Notes under the pieces: model-generated
Seen by the model: the letters and a program-made list of their open reading frames with translations, nothing else
Database searches by the model: none
Told to the model about the DNA's origin: nothing
Translations under genes and position numbers: made by a program
In this document: in pieces, positions 37,044 to 47,533 of the stretch
Position numbering within the stretch: the first letter of the stretch is position 1
How the letters are laid out: every line of letters starts with the position of its first letter
Assembly (NCBI RefSeq): GCF_024138395.1
Contig: NZ_JAMYDU010000003.1
Coordinates: 186,001 to 250,000, forward strand
Length of the DNA stretch: 64,000 nucleotides
DNA from: Pseudomonas mandelii
GTDB lineage: Bacteria > Pseudomonadota > Gammaproteobacteria > Pseudomonadales > Pseudomonadaceae
Direction: 5' to 3'

Positions 37044-39491
37044 TTGATTCGTCTGCTGAAATTTTTCGGTTGGTCCATCGTCGCCGTTTTCTGCGGACTG
37101 CTCCTCGGTCTGAGCGGCGCTTTTCTTTACCTTAGCCCTGGATTGCCGTCCGTGGAGGCGCTGAGAAGTATTCAGTTGCAGATTCCTTTGCGGGTGTACA
37201 GCAGCGACAACAAGTTGATCGCAGAATTTGGCGAAATGCGCCGTACTCCGATCCGTTTCGCCGACATTCCCCCCAATTTCATCAATGCGTTACTAAGTGC
37301 TGAAGACGACAATTTCGCCAACCACTACGGCGTCGATCCCAGCAGCCTGATGCGCGCCGCCACGCAGCTGATCAAGAGCGGACACATTCAGTCTGGCGGT
37401 AGCACCATCACCATGCAGGTGGCGAAAAACTTCTTCCTGACCAGCGAACGCAGCTTCTCGCGCAAAACCACCGAAATCCTCCTGGCCCTGCAGATCGAAC
37501 GGCAGTTGACCAAGGACGAAATCCTCGAGCTGTACGTCAACAAGATCTATCTGGGCAACCGCGCCTATGGCATCGAGGCAGCGGCGCAGGTCTATTACGG
37601 CAAGTCGATTCGTGATGTCAGCCTGGCGCAGATGGCGATGATCGCCGGCCTGCCAAAAGCCCCGTCGCGTTTCAACCCACTCGCCAACCCGACCCGCAGC
37701 AAGGAGCGTCGCGACTGGATCCTGGGGCGCATGTATAAGCTCGGCAAAATCACCGAAGCCGACTACACCACCGCGATCAATGAGCCGCTGAACGCCAGTT
37801 ACCATGTGCCGACGCCGGAAGTGAACGCGCCATACGTCGCCGAAATGGCCCGTGCCGAAATGGTCGGCCGCTATGGCAGCGATGCATACACCGAAGGTTT
37901 CCGCGTCACCACCACAGTCCCGAGCAACTTGCAGGAGATGGCCAATACCGCGGTTCACGAAGGCTTGATGACCTACGACCAACGGCATGGTTATCGCGGC
38001 CCCGAGTCACGGCTGCCGGGTAAAACCCGAGAGGCCTGGACTCAGGAGCTGACCAAACAGCGAATCATCAGCGGCCTGGAACCGGCGATCGTGACCCAGG
38101 TCGACAAAAACGGCGTGCAAGTGTTGACCCGCACGGGTACTGGCGAAGAGCACGTCGCCTGGGACACGATGAAGTGGGCTCGTCCGTTCCTGAACACCAA
38201 CAGCATGGGTGCCAATCCGAAGCAGCCGTCGGATGTCGCGCAGGTCGGTGATCTGATTCGCGTGCAGCGTCAGCCAGACGGATCCCTCAAATTCAGCCAG
38301 ATTCCGCAGGCCCAAGGCGCACTGGTTTCCCTCGATCCGCAGAACGGCGCCATTCGTTCGCTGGTCGGCGGTTTCGCCTTCGAGCAGAGCAACTACAACC
38401 GCGCCATGCAGGCCAAGCGTCAGCCGGGCTCGAGCTTCAAGCCGTTCGTCTACAGCGCCGCCCTGGACAACGGCTACACCGCCGCCAGCCTGGTGAACGA
38501 CGCACCGATCGTGTTCGTTGACGAATACCTGGACAAGGTCTGGCGTCCGAAGAACGACACCAACACCTTCCTCGGCCCGATCCGCATGCGTGAAGCGCTC
38601 TACAAGTCGCGCAACCTGGTATCGATCCGCCTGCTGCAAGCGCTGGGTGTCGACCGCACCATCGACTACATCAGCAAGTTCGGCTTCAACAAGCAGGACC
38701 TGCCGCGCAATCTGTCCCTGGCCCTGGGCACCGCGACTCTGACGCCAATGGAAATCGCCACCGGCTGGGCCACCTTCGCCAACGGCGGCTACAAGATCAC
38801 CCCGTACATCATCGACAAGATCGAAAGCCGCAACGGCGACACGCTATTCGTCGCCAACCCGCCGAGCGTTCCGAAAGGCACCGTAGCCAGCGATGGCATC
38901 GCCGTGCCGGTCTCCGACACCTTCACGGTCAACGCCACCCCAGGCGAAACACCGAGCGCCCAGCCAGCACCACAAACGCCAGCCGTGGCCGAGCGCATCG
39001 TCGATGGGCGCACCACTTACATCCTCAACAGCATGCTTGAGGACGTGATCAAACTCGGTACCGGCCGCCGTGCGCTGGCTCTGGGTCGCAGCGACATCGC
39101 GGGCAAGACCGGTACCACCAACGAATCCAAGGACGCCTGGTTCTCCGGCTACAACGCCGATTACGTGACTACCGTCTGGACCGGCTTCGACCAACCGGAA
39201 AGCCTGGGCAAACGCGAATTCGGCGGCACCGTTGCCTTGCCTATCTGGATGAACTACATGGCGGCGGCCCTTAAAGACAAACCGCCCCACACCCAGGCGG
39301 AACCCGAAGGCATTCTCAGCCTGCGCGTCGACCCGGTCAGCGGTCGTGCAGCCACCCCAGGCACGCCAGGCGCCTACTTCGAATTGTTCAAGGCCGAAGA
39401 CACGCCACCGTCGGTGAGCGAGCTGGGTAACGGTAATGTACCAGGCAGCCCGCTGCCAGCGGATGAAGCGGCGCCGATCGATTTGTTCTGA
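37044..39491 (+). CDS. ponA: Penicillin-binding protein 1A
   Basis: The 815-residue class A PBP builds and cross-links peptidoglycan in the periplasm. It has one N-terminal membrane helix, a GT51 transglycosylase domain with EDDNFANHYG near residue 92 and a transpeptidase domain with SSFK (Ser463), and KTGTT near 690. The start is TTG 37044: the in-frame stop at 37011 leaves no ATG or GTG before it, and the next ATG would delete the membrane anchor. The linker near 620-650 is Ala/Pro-rich. Confidence 0.96.
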   Translation: MIRLLKFFGWSIVAVFCGLLLGLSGAFLYLSPGLPSVEALRSIQLQIPLRVYSSDNKLIAEFGEMRRTPIRFADIPPNFINALLSAEDDNFANHYGVDPSSLMRAATQLIKSGHIQSGGSTITMQVAKNFFLTSERSFSRKTTEILLALQIERQLTKDEILELYVNKIYLGNRAYGIEAAAQVYYGKSIRDVSLAQMAMIAGLPKAPSRFNPLANPTRSKERRDWILGRMYKLGKITEADYTTAINEPLNASYHVPTPEVNAPYVAEMARAEMVGRYGSDAYTEGFRVTTTVPSNLQEMANTAVHEGLMTYDQRHGYRGPESRLPGKTREAWTQELTKQRIISGLEPAIVTQVDKNGVQVLTRTGTGEEHVAWDTMKWARPFLNTNSMGANPKQPSDVAQVGDLIRVQRQPDGSLKFSQIPQAQGALVSLDPQNGAIRSLVGGFAFEQSNYNRAMQAKRQPGSSFKPFVYSAALDNGYTAASLVNDAPIVFVDEYLDKVWRPKNDTNTFLGPIRMREALYKSRNLVSIRLLQALGVDRTIDYISKFGFNKQDLPRNLSLALGTATLTPMEIATGWATFANGGYKITPYIIDKIESRNGDTLFVANPPSVPKGTVASDGIAVPVSDTFTVNATPGETPSAQPAPQTPAVAERIVDGRTTYILNSMLEDVIKLGTGRRALALGRSDIAGKTGTTNESKDAWFSGYNADYVTTVWTGFDQPESLGKREFGGTVALPIWMNYMAAALKDKPPHTQAEPEGILSLRVDPVSGRAATPGTPGAYFELFKAEDTPPSVSELGNGNVPGSPLPADEAAPIDLF

Positions 39492-39507
39492 TCGTGTAGC
39501 AACACCC

Positions 39508-39545
39508 AAAAGCCCCGCTCTTCTCTGGAAGGCGGGGCTTTTTAG
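39508..39545 (+). terminator. Intrinsic terminator of ponA
   Basis: AAAGCCCCGC (39509-39518) pairs with GCGGGGCTTT (39532-39541) with a 13-base loop, and a T run follows. Confidence 0.9.
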
Positions 39546-39570
39546 TATTTGGGTTTCCTGTCAGGCAGCC

Positions 39571-39662
39571 TTCGCGGGCAAGCCTCGCTCCTACGGAAAT
39601 AAACGTCATTCGCAGATATTGTGTCCCCCCCGAACCCTGTAGGAGCGAGGCTTGCCCGCGAA
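39571..39662. repeat. REP pair, family B, copy 2
   Basis: Arms identical in layout to 22255-22320 with a longer centre of about 44 bases. It is between the ponA and maeB terminators, at the end of two convergent genes. Confidence 0.9.
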
Positions 39663-39697
39663 GAGGCCCTTATAGACGATGCAAAACCCTCAGATAC

Positions 39698-39734
39698 AAA
39701 AAAGCCCCGACTCAGAGTGAGCCGGGGCTTTTTG
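39698..39734 (-). terminator. Intrinsic terminator of maeB
   Basis: AAAAGCCCCG and CGGGGCTTTT form a stem around a 13-base loop; on the minus strand the A run reads as the T tract that follows the stem. It lies 20 bases after the maeB stop. Confidence 0.88.
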
Positions 39735-39753
39735 GTTGAAGCGCTACAACGGC

Positions 39754-41022
39754 TTAGCCGTTGAACACGTCATCCACGCTTTTCAGCGGGTAGTTCTTCG
39801 GATACGGCAGGGTCGCCACACCGGTCTCGATCGCAGCCTTGGCCACGGCATCGGAGATCAGGGTGATCAGACGGGCATCCATTGGTTTCGGAATGATGTA
39901 CTCACGACCGAATTCCAGTTTGATGCCGCCGTAGGCGTCGCACACTTCCTGAGGTACTGGCAGCTTGGCCAGTTCACGCAGGGCGTTGGCGGCAGCCACT
40001 TTCATTTCTTCGTTGATGCGCTTGGCGCGAACGTCCAGGGCACCACGGAAGATGAACGGGAAGCCCAGTACATTGTTGACCTGGTTCGGGTAATCCGAAC
40101 GGCCGGTGGCCATGATCACATCGTCACGGGTGGCATGCGCCAGTTCCGGGGAGATTTCCGGATCCGGGTTCGAGCACGCGAACACGATCGGGTTGGCCGC
40201 CATGGATTTCAGGCCTTCAGCGCTCAGCAGGTTCGGGCCGGACAAGCCAACGAACACGTCAGCGCCTTCCAGCGCGTCAGCCAGCGTGCGCTTCTCGGTC
40301 GCGTGAGCGAACACAGCCTTGTACTGGTTCAGGTCGTCACGGCCGGAGTGGATCACGCCGGTACGGTCAACCATGTAGATGTTTTCGATGTTGGCGCCCA
40401 TGCTCACCAGCAATTTCATGCAGGAGATGGCCGCAGCACCGGCACCCAGGCAGACGATCTTGGCGTCGGCCAGGGTTTTGCCAGCGATTTCCAGGGCGTT
40501 GATCATGCCGGCCGCAGTAACGATGGCGGTGCCGTGCTGGTCATCGTGGAATACCGGAATGTCGCACTGCTCGATCAGAGCGCGTTCGATCTCAAAGCAC
40601 TCAGGTGCCTTGATGTCTTCCAGGTTGATGCCACCGAAGGTAATGGAGATACGCTTGACGGTGTCGATGAAGGCTTGCGGGCTTTCGGAGTCGACTTCAA
40701 TGTCGAACACGTCGATGCCGGCGAAGCGCTTGAACAGCACGCCTTTACCTTCCATAACCGGCTTGGAAGCCAATGGGCCAAGGTTACCCAGGCCGAGAAT
40801 CGCGGTGCCATCGGAAATGACTGCAACCAGGTTGCCCTTGCCGGTGTATTTGTAGGCCAGTTCAGGATCGCGGGCGATTTCGCGTACTGGTTCGGCTACC
40901 CCGGGGCTGTAGGCCAGCGACAGATCGCGGGCGGTAGCGGTGGCCTTGGTGAGCTCGACACTCAGCTTCCCTGGACGGGGATGGGCGTGATATTCGAGAG
41001 CGGCAGTTTTCAGATCAGACAT
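39754..41022 (-). CDS. maeB: NADP-type malic enzyme (short form)
   Basis: The 422-residue enzyme oxidatively decarboxylates malate to pyruvate. The malic enzyme N-domain carries [12 protein letters not shown] near residue 39 and the catalytic region [19 protein letters not shown] near 57; the NAD(P) fold has [11 protein letters not shown] near 195. I start at ATG 41022 ([15 protein letters not shown]); the longer frame to 41142 adds a basic, atypical stretch. Unlike E. coli MaeB it has no phosphotransacetylase-like C-terminal domain. Confidence 0.95.
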   Translation of the reverse strand: MSDLKTAALEYHAHPRPGKLSVELTKATATARDLSLAYSPGVAEPVREIARDPELAYKYTGKGNLVAVISDGTAILGLGNLGPLASKPVMEGKGVLFKRFAGIDVFDIEVDSESPQAFIDTVKRISITFGGINLEDIKAPECFEIERALIEQCDIPVFHDDQHGTAIVTAAGMINALEIAGKTLADAKIVCLGAGAAAISCMKLLVSMGANIENIYMVDRTGVIHSGRDDLNQYKAVFAHATEKRTLADALEGADVFVGLSGPNLLSAEGLKSMAANPIVFACSNPDPEISPELAHATRDDVIMATGRSDYPNQVNNVLGFPFIFRGALDVRAKRINEEMKVAAANALRELAKLPVPQEVCDAYGGIKLEFGREYIIPKPMDARLITLISDAVAKAAIETGVATLPYPKNYPLKSVDDVFNG

Positions 41023-41205
41023 AGGGGCATTCCGCTTTTTACTGTTGGACAGACGGACCGCCGAGGATACTCGCCTCGCAAAGTCCTCACAAGACTGACC
41101 AGTCACCCCTGTCAAGCGCCCCGCCCTACGACTTTGGGCCAAGAGCCACGGAACACAAGGGATAGACTGTTCACAATCGATGGAAAAAATGTCTACAACT
41201 TATTC

Positions 41206-42006
41206 TTACGGCGATACCTGCAACATCGCCCGATCGGTCAGAGGCAGAAGCCAACGCGCCTGCCCCGGTTTCAACCCACCACGGCGCGAACGATCCACTA
41301 CCCAGCCACGAGCCTCGATTTGCTTGCCTTTGAGCTTTTCAAGCGATGCGACATCGAATTGGTCCAGCATATTGGGTGCAACCCGCAATACAACCGAATC
41401 CTGCAACTCGATCCAAACCCCGCCGCGATTGCGCTGAACCTTGCTCACACGACCACTGAGCATGGCGAAACCGGACGCGCTGATCTGCTCCGCTTTCAGT
41501 ACAGGGGATTGTCGCCATAGCCCAAGACGGGCCCGACGAGCACTGCGTTCCGCGGCTTGCTGACAGGCGACCAAATCGACATTCGGTGCCACCGCCACCT
41601 GAAAACCGAGGCCCTCGGCGAGCATCTGCGCTTCGAGGTTGGCCCCATTGACGCTGTAGACATGGGCCAGGGTGCGGCCGTAATGGTCTTGGCTTTCTTT
41701 ACCCGGTAGCAAACCGACCCGCCCGTCGCTGTCGGCCACCAGGGCTTCCAGGCGTTTGCGCGCAGCCACGGCAAACGGTTCGTCGGAACGGCCCTGCTTG
41801 CCCAATTCCGGCGTATTCAAACCGATCATGCGCACGCTGCGACCATCGCGCAGACGCAAGGTGTCGCCATCCACTACGCGCTGCACCGCGACCGACGTCA
41901 ACCCGCTCGGTGCCGGGCAGAAAGCCTGGACAGAGGAAAGCCAAATCGCGGACACAAAAAAGGCGCCCGCGAGGGACGCCTTTTTCATCAGCAAGGAAAA
42001 GCCCAT
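41206..42006 (-). CDS. Secreted thermonuclease-family (SNase-like) protein
   Basis: The 266-residue product has a signal peptide (hydrophobic core LAGAFFVSAIWLSSVQA), then an SNase domain: VVDGDTLRL (metal-binding aspartates), VRMIGLNTPE and YGRTLAHVY with the catalytic Arg, and an extra C-terminal beta domain of about 80 residues. The usual metal-binding Asp of the D-T-P-E block is Asn here. Start codons at 42006 and 41988 are both possible; 42006 has a better upstream sequence. It starts 15 bases after rpmE and may be cotranscribed. Exonuclease action on DNA/RNA is by family only. Confidence 0.83.
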   Translation of the reverse strand: MGFSLLMKKASLAGAFFVSAIWLSSVQAFCPAPSGLTSVAVQRVVDGDTLRLRDGRSVRMIGLNTPELGKQGRSDEPFAVAARKRLEALVADSDGRVGLLPGKESQDHYGRTLAHVYSVNGANLEAQMLAEGLGFQVAVAPNVDLVACQQAAERSARRARLGLWRQSPVLKAEQISASGFAMLSGRVSKVQRNRGGVWIELQDSVVLRVAPNMLDQFDVASLEKLKGKQIEARGWVVDRSRRGGLKPGQARWLLPLTDRAMLQVSP

Positions 42007-42020
42007 GGGGCTCTTCAACC

Positions 42021-42251
42021 TTACTCTGCAGCAGCTGGAGCTTTCTTGCCGAAAGCACCGAAGCGGTCTGCGAAGCGCTGTACACGGCCGCCAGTATCCA
42101 GAGTCTTCTGCTTACCGGTGTAGAACGGGTGGCATTCGTTGCATACGTCGATCGCCAGAGGCTTGGCCAGGTTCGAACGAGTTTCGAACTTGTTGCCACA
42201 GCTGCAGGTAACTGCGGTGATTTCGTATGTTGGATGGATATCGGCTTTCAT
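42021..42251 (-). CDS. rpmE: 50S ribosomal protein L31
   Basis: The 76-residue protein is the zinc-binding form of L31: Cys16, Cys18, Cys37 and Cys40 in TCSCG and [11 protein letters not shown]. The ending GKKAPAAAE is a normal short tail. It is a component of the intersubunit bridge of the ribosome. It is divergent from priA. Confidence 0.97.
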   Translation of the reverse strand: MKADIHPTYEITAVTCSCGNKFETRSNLAKPLAIDVCNECHPFYTGKQKTLDTGGRVQRFADRFGAFGKKAPAAAE

Positions 42252-42421
42252 GATGTATTCCTCAGGCTAGCGTGCCGCCACTCAACACCATTGTTGAATA
42301 CCGCACGTAATTAGGCCGCGGATTCTACCAGACAATGCCATTCACGCAAGCTGTCGCTTACACCGACCGTCTGCTAGGCTCCCGGCCTTCTTCATCGCCC
42401 TCTCATCGAGAAAACAATCGC

Positions 42422-44641
42422 GTGCCCAACGCCATTCTGCGCCTCGCCCTGCCTTCGCCCCTGCGCCGCCTGTTCGATTATCGTGCCCCGGCCGGTATCT
42501 TGCGTGCCCAGTTGCACCCGGGCATGCGCTTGCGGGTGCCATTCGGTCGGCGGGAGATGATCGGGATTCTGGTGGAGATCACCGACACCAGTGAAGTGCC
42601 GGTAGAAAAGCTCAAACCGGCCCTGGCACTGCTCGACGCCACGCCGCCGCTGCCGCCTGCACTGTTCAAACTGTGCCTGTGGACTTCCCAGTATTACCAG
42701 CACAGCCTTGGCGACACCTTGAGCTGGGCGCTGCCGGTACTGTTGCGACAAGGCGAACTGGCCGAAGCTCGCCAGGAACGATTCTGGTCCGCCGCGCCTG
42801 GCGCCAGCCTCGATGATCCACGCATCGCTCGCGCACCGCGACAACGTGAAGCACTGGCGACTCTGGCCCAGCATCCCCACGGCGTTGCTCATCAGCTGCT
42901 GAGCAAATTGATGCTGAGCAAGGACAGTCTCGATCTATTGCTGACCAAGGATCTGGTGCAAGTAGAAATCCGCAAACACGCGCCCGGTGTGCGCCACGAA
43001 CACTGGCTGGCGCAACCGGAATTGCCGCTCAACCCGGAGCAGCGCGCCGCTTATGAGGCCATTCGCGCCGGGTTCGACAGTTATCACGCGTTCCTGTTGG
43101 CCGGCGTCACCGGCAGCGGCAAGACCGAAGTCTATTTGCAGCTGATCCGCGAAACCCTCGAGGCCGGCAAGCAAGCCCTGGTGCTGATCCCGGAGATCAA
43201 CCTCGGCCCGCAAACCCTGGCGCGCTTCGAGCAACGCTTCAATGCGCGCATCGCGCTGATCCATTCGGCAGTCAATGACCGCGAACGCCTGGAAGCGTGG
43301 CTGGCGGCGCGGGATGGCGAGGCCGACATTATTATCGGTACCCGTTCGGCACTGTTCACGCCGATGAAGAACCCCGGTCTGATCATCATCGATGAAGAGC
43401 ACGACGGCTCCTATAAACAGCAGGAAGGCCTGCGCTACCACGCCCGCGACCTGGCACTGGTCCGCGCCCGGCAGGAAAACATTCCGATTGTCCTCGGGTC
43501 TGCCACGCCTTCGCTGGAAAGCCTGCAAAACGCCTACACCGGTCGTTACGGCCTCTTGCGCCTGAATGAGCGGGCCGGTGGCGCCAAGCAACCGCGTTTC
43601 CTGCGCCTGGACGTGAAAAGTCGCCCGCTGGACAGCGGCATTTCCGGGCCGATGCAGCAAGCCATTGGTCAGACCCTGGCCGCCGGTCAGCAGGTGCTGG
43701 TGTTCCTCAACCGCCGCGGATTCGCCCCGACGCTGCTCTGCCACGACTGCGGCTGGATGTCTGAATGCCAGCGCTGCGACGCGCGAATGACCGTGCACCA
43801 GCGCTCCGGCGAACTGCGCTGCCACCATTGTGGCTACGTCGAACGCGTGCCCCGGCACTGCCCGAAGTGCGGCAAGGTCGATTTGCGGCCCGTGGGCGCC
43901 GGCACCGAGCGCGCCGAAGAACGCCTGGGGATTTTGTTTCCGGACGTCCCGGTGCTGCGGGTCGACCGCGACAGTACTTCACGCAAAGACGCAATGAATC
44001 AACTATTCGCCACCATCCAGAAAGGCCAGCCATGCATTCTGGTCGGCACACAGATGCTTGCCAAAGGGCACCACTTTCCACGAGTGACCCTGGTGTCGAT
44101 TCTCGATGCCGACGGCGGACTTTTCTCTGGAGATTTCCGCGCCAGTGAACGCATGGCGCAACTGATCGTCCAGGTCGCCGGGCGCGCGGGACGGGCCGAA
44201 GAGCCTGGCAAAGTGATTATCCAGACGCACCTGGCGGACCATCCACTGCTGGTGCAACTGACCGAACAGGGCTATTTCGCCTTTGCCGAACAAGCGTTGA
44301 GCGAACGCCGCTCCGCAGGGCTGCCACCGTTTGCGCATCTCGCGCTGCTGCGGGCCGAAGCGCATAAACCGGGGCAGGCCGAAGGTTTCCTTGATGAAGC
44401 GTGCAGCGAGGCCGAACGTTTGCTGGCCGAGCAGAACCTGAGCGGGATTGAGTTGCTGGGGCCGGTGCCGGCGCCGATGGAGCGTCGGGCCGGGCGTTAC
44501 CGCGCACAGTTGTTGCTGCAAGCCACGGCCCGGGCGCCGCTGCATCGATTGCTGAGCAGTTGGTTGCTGGTGTTGGAGCAGATGCCGAGTGGGCGGGCGG
44601 TGCGCTGGTCGCTGGATGTGGATCCCGTGGACTTGTATTGA
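42422..44641 (+). CDS. priA: Primosomal replication restart helicase PriA
   Basis: The 739-residue superfamily 2 helicase reloads the replisome at stalled forks. It has an N-terminal fork-binding domain, GVTGSGKTEVY (Walker A, near residue 222), DEEHDGSYKQ (Walker B, near 324) and an inserted zinc region with eight cysteines (CHDCG...CQRC...CHHC...CPKC near 439-480). I use the GTG at 42422, which reads VPNAILRLALPSPLRRLFDY as in other pseudomonads; the upstream frame to 42335 is not conserved in character. Confidence 0.96.
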   Translation: MPNAILRLALPSPLRRLFDYRAPAGILRAQLHPGMRLRVPFGRREMIGILVEITDTSEVPVEKLKPALALLDATPPLPPALFKLCLWTSQYYQHSLGDTLSWALPVLLRQGELAEARQERFWSAAPGASLDDPRIARAPRQREALATLAQHPHGVAHQLLSKLMLSKDSLDLLLTKDLVQVEIRKHAPGVRHEHWLAQPELPLNPEQRAAYEAIRAGFDSYHAFLLAGVTGSGKTEVYLQLIRETLEAGKQALVLIPEINLGPQTLARFEQRFNARIALIHSAVNDRERLEAWLAARDGEADIIIGTRSALFTPMKNPGLIIIDEEHDGSYKQQEGLRYHARDLALVRARQENIPIVLGSATPSLESLQNAYTGRYGLLRLNERAGGAKQPRFLRLDVKSRPLDSGISGPMQQAIGQTLAAGQQVLVFLNRRGFAPTLLCHDCGWMSECQRCDARMTVHQRSGELRCHHCGYVERVPRHCPKCGKVDLRPVGAGTERAEERLGILFPDVPVLRVDRDSTSRKDAMNQLFATIQKGQPCILVGTQMLAKGHHFPRVTLVSILDADGGLFSGDFRASERMAQLIVQVAGRAGRAEEPGKVIIQTHLADHPLLVQLTEQGYFAFAEQALSERRSAGLPPFAHLALLRAEAHKPGQAEGFLDEACSEAERLLAEQNLSGIELLGPVPAPMERRAGRYRAQLLLQATARAPLHRLLSSWLLVLEQMPSGRAVRWSLDVDPVDLY

Positions 44642-44654
44642 TTTAGAAATCGCC

Positions 44655-44721
44655 TTCGCGGGCAAGCCTCGCTCCTACAGGGATCACGCAAATCTCTGTA
44701 GGAGCGAGGCTTGTCCGCGAA
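44655..44721. repeat. REP pair, family B, copy 3
   Basis: Arms as in copies at 22255 and 39571; the right arm has one change (TTGTCCGCG for TTGCCCGCG) that breaks a pair in the stem. It separates priA and argS. Confidence 0.88.
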
Positions 44722-44854
44722 GACGGCCGAATTGTCACCACATATCCATAACCTGCCCGCTATAGTTGGCAAGCTCGTCTTCGCAACGGATAATGCCCAG
44801 TTTTTCCACCAGCGCATCGAAGCGCCGCCGCGCTTGCGGTCGAAAGAGCAGACC

Positions 44855-46591
44855 ATGAAAGACACCATTCGCCAGCTGATCCAACAAGCCATCACCCAAC
44901 TCGTCAACGAAGGTGTGTTGCCTGAAGGCCTGTCGCCGGCGATCCAGGTGGAAAACTCTCGCGACAAGAAAAACGGCGATTTCGCCAGCAACATCGCCAT
45001 GATGCTGGCCAAGCCTGCGGGCATGAAGCCACGTGACCTGGCCGAGAAAATCATCGCCGCGCTGCCGGCCGACGAGAACGTCTCCAAAACCGAAATCGCC
45101 GGCCCTGGCTTCCTGAACTTCTTCCAGAACACTCAAGCCCTGGCGACCCGCCTGGACGCCGCGCTGGCCGACGACCACATCGGCGTGCGCAAAGCCGGCC
45201 CGGTGCAGCGCACCGTGGTAGACCTGTCGGCCCCGAACCTGGCCAAAGAAATGCACGTCGGCCATTTGCGTTCGACCATCATCGGTGACGGCGTGGCGCG
45301 GGTTCTGGAATTCCTCGGCGACGAAGTGATCCGCCAGAACCACGTTGGCGACTGGGGTACCCAGTTCGGCATGCTGATGGCTTATCTGCAGGAAAACCCG
45401 ATCACCAGCGATGAGCTGTCGGACCTGGAAAACTTCTACCGCGCCGCCAAGCAACGCTTCGATGAATCCGAAGAATTCGCTGATCGCGCCCGTGGCCTGG
45501 TGGTCAAGCTGCAAGCCGGCGACCCGGATTGCCTGGCGCTGTGGACCAAGTTCAAAGACATCTCGCTGTCGCACTGCCAGAAAATCTACGAACTGCTGAA
45601 CGTCAAACTGACCATGGCCGACGTAATGGGCGAAAGCGCCTACAACGACGATCTGATCAACGTGGTCAACGACCTCAAGGCCGCTGGCCTGCTGGTCGAG
45701 AGCAACGGCGCTCAATGCGTGTTCCTCGACGAGTTCAAGAATGCCGACGGCGACCCGCTGCCGGTGATCATCGTCAAGGCTGACGGCGGCTACCTCTACG
45801 CCACCACCGACCTCGCAGCCGTGCGCTACCGCAGCGGCGTGCTGAAGGCTGATCGTGCGTTGTACTTCGTCGACCAGCGCCAGGCCCTGCACTTCCAGCA
45901 AGTGTTCCAGGTCGCGCGCTTGGCCGGCTTCGTGACGCACCCGATGGAAATGGAACACATGGGCTTCGGCACCATGAACGGCGCCGATGGCCGCCCGTTC
46001 AAGACCCGTGACGGCGGCACCGTGAAGCTGATCGATCTGCTGACCGAAGCCCAGGAACGCGCCTACACGCTTGTGAAAGAGAAGAACCCGACACTTGCCG
46101 AAGACGAGTTGCGCAACATCGCCAAGGTCGTGGGCATCGGCGCCGTGAAATACGCCGACCTGTCCAAGCACCGCACCAGCGACTACAGCTTCAACTTCGA
46201 CCTGATGCTGAACTTCGAAGGCAACACCGCGCCGTACCTGTTGTACGCCTACACCCGGGTGGCCGGTGTGTTCCGCAAACTCGGCAAGGATTTCAGCGAA
46301 GTCGAAGGACAGATCGTCCTCGAAGCCGCGCACGAACATGAGCTGGCGGCGAAACTGGCGCAGTTTGGCGAAATCCTCAATAACGTGTCCGACAAAGGCA
46401 CGCCGCACATTCTCTGCACCTACCTGTACGATGTTGCCGGCCTGTTCTCCAGCTTCTACGAGAACTGCCCGATCCTCGGCGCCGACACCCCGGCGCAAAT
46501 GCAGAGCCGTCTGCGCCTCGCCGCGCTGACCGGTCGCACTCTCAAGCAAGGCCTGGAACTCTTGGGTCTGGAAACTCTGGAGCGTATGTAA
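44855..46591 (+). CDS. argS: Arginyl-tRNA synthetase
   Basis: The 578-residue class I synthetase charges tRNA-Arg. It has an N-terminal additional domain, the HIGH-type motif HVGH in [15 protein letters not shown] near residues 123-138, and the DALR anticodon-binding C-terminus ([14 protein letters not shown] near 466). The ATG at 44855 fits the family start; the open frame upstream to 44711 reads through a REP repeat and is not part of the protein. Confidence 0.97.
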   Translation: MKDTIRQLIQQAITQLVNEGVLPEGLSPAIQVENSRDKKNGDFASNIAMMLAKPAGMKPRDLAEKIIAALPADENVSKTEIAGPGFLNFFQNTQALATRLDAALADDHIGVRKAGPVQRTVVDLSAPNLAKEMHVGHLRSTIIGDGVARVLEFLGDEVIRQNHVGDWGTQFGMLMAYLQENPITSDELSDLENFYRAAKQRFDESEEFADRARGLVVKLQAGDPDCLALWTKFKDISLSHCQKIYELLNVKLTMADVMGESAYNDDLINVVNDLKAAGLLVESNGAQCVFLDEFKNADGDPLPVIIVKADGGYLYATTDLAAVRYRSGVLKADRALYFVDQRQALHFQQVFQVARLAGFVTHPMEMEHMGFGTMNGADGRPFKTRDGGTVKLIDLLTEAQERAYTLVKEKNPTLAEDELRNIAKVVGIGAVKYADLSKHRTSDYSFNFDLMLNFEGNTAPYLLYAYTRVAGVFRKLGKDFSEVEGQIVLEAAHEHELAAKLAQFGEILNNVSDKGTPHILCTYLYDVAGLFSSFYENCPILGADTPAQMQSRLRLAALTGRTLKQGLELLGLETLERM

Positions 46592-46592
46592 G

Positions 46593-47300
46593 TTGGCTGC
46601 CAAGAAAAAACCTGCACCCAAGCGTGGCGCCAGCCGTTACCAAGCTCCTGCAAAGCAACCGATCCCGGGCTGGCTGTGGATGGCCATTGGCCTGACGGTC
46701 GGCGCGTTCATTGTGTTCCTGATGAAGCTGGAGCCGGGCAAGGGCAGCGATACCGTCAAGCGAGAGAAGATCGAGCAGCAAAAAGCCAGCAAGATCGCCG
46801 AGGCCAACAAGACCCCGCCGAGCCCGACGCAACCGGTGAAGCCGAAGTACGACTTCTACACTTTGCTGCCGGAATCGGAAGTCATCGTGCCGCCGGACGC
46901 GGTGCCGGAGAAAACCCTGCCGACGCCACAAGTGCCAGCCATTCCGACCACGCCGGTGACGCCTGCGGAAGCGGCGAAAATCGACACCGCCCGGGCTCAA
47001 GCGGCATTGGCCGGCATCACCCCGCCGCCAGCGCCACCCGTGGCGAAAGCGGCGCCGGTGACCAAGTTCTTCCTGCAGGCCGGTTCGTTCCGCAAGGAAG
47101 CCGATGCCGACAAGGTTCGTGCGCAGATCATTCTGCTGGGTCAGGCCGTGGCGGTTGAGTCCGGCACCGTGAAGGACGAGACCTGGTATCGGGTGCTGGT
47201 CGGCCCGTTCAGCAACCGCGAACAGCTGACCACCGCTCAGAAACAACTGGCTGGCAGCGGTTTCAGCAACCTGTTGTTACAACAACGTCAGAGTCGCTGA
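46593..47300 (+). CDS. SPOR-domain cell-division protein (FtsN-like)
   Basis: The 235-residue protein has a basic N-terminal tail (AAKKKPAPKRGASRYQ), one membrane helix near residues 27-44, a Pro-rich linker, and a C-terminal SPOR domain beginning at KFFLQAGSFRKEADADKVRA (near 155). This is the FtsN architecture: periplasmic, binds denuded septal peptidoglycan. The start is TTG, one base after the argS stop, so translation is coupled to argS. No ATG gives the basic tail. Confidence 0.9.
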   Translation: MAAKKKPAPKRGASRYQAPAKQPIPGWLWMAIGLTVGAFIVFLMKLEPGKGSDTVKREKIEQQKASKIAEANKTPPSPTQPVKPKYDFYTLLPESEVIVPPDAVPEKTLPTPQVPAIPTTPVTPAEAAKIDTARAQAALAGITPPPAPPVAKAAPVTKFFLQAGSFRKEADADKVRAQIILLGQAVAVESGTVKDETWYRVLVGPFSNREQLTTAQKQLAGSGFSNLLLQQRQSR

Positions 47301-47310
47301 TCCCGCGCCC

Positions 47311-47422
47311 GATCGTTCCCACGCTCTGCGTGGGAATGCAGCCCGGGACGCTCTGCGTCCCTTCCGGCGCTGGAACGCGGAGCGTCCCTTGAGGCATTCC
47401 CACGCAGAGCGTGGGAACGATC
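47311..47422. repeat. 112-base repeat, family D, copy 1: four nested hairpins
   Basis: The whole element is palindromic (GATCGTTCCCACGC to GCGTGGGAACGATC) and contains four small hairpins of the form NNNACGC-three-GCGTNNN at 47318-47334, 47345-47361, near 47373-47387 and 47399-47415. A second copy is at 55536-55645. It lies before hslV and may overlap its promoter. Confidence 0.85.
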
Positions 47423-47533
47423 GTCTGTCAGGCACCGCTCGTCCCCCGCCGCGTCCTACAGTTGAAAAACGCTCCACCACCCCCATATGAGTTGGCAGAA
47501 GGCATTTTCGCCCCGCTGCGTGGAGACTCTCCC

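Noticed and set aside
44735..46621. Open frame of 628 codons antisense to argS
   Set aside because: It covers the argS gene almost exactly and its composition follows argS codon positions; a mirror frame.
47411..47533. hslV starting at ATG 47411
   Set aside because: It would add 41 residues, partly encoded by a repeat, and would bury the N-terminal threonine needed for catalysis. The TTG at 47534 has GGAGA upstream.
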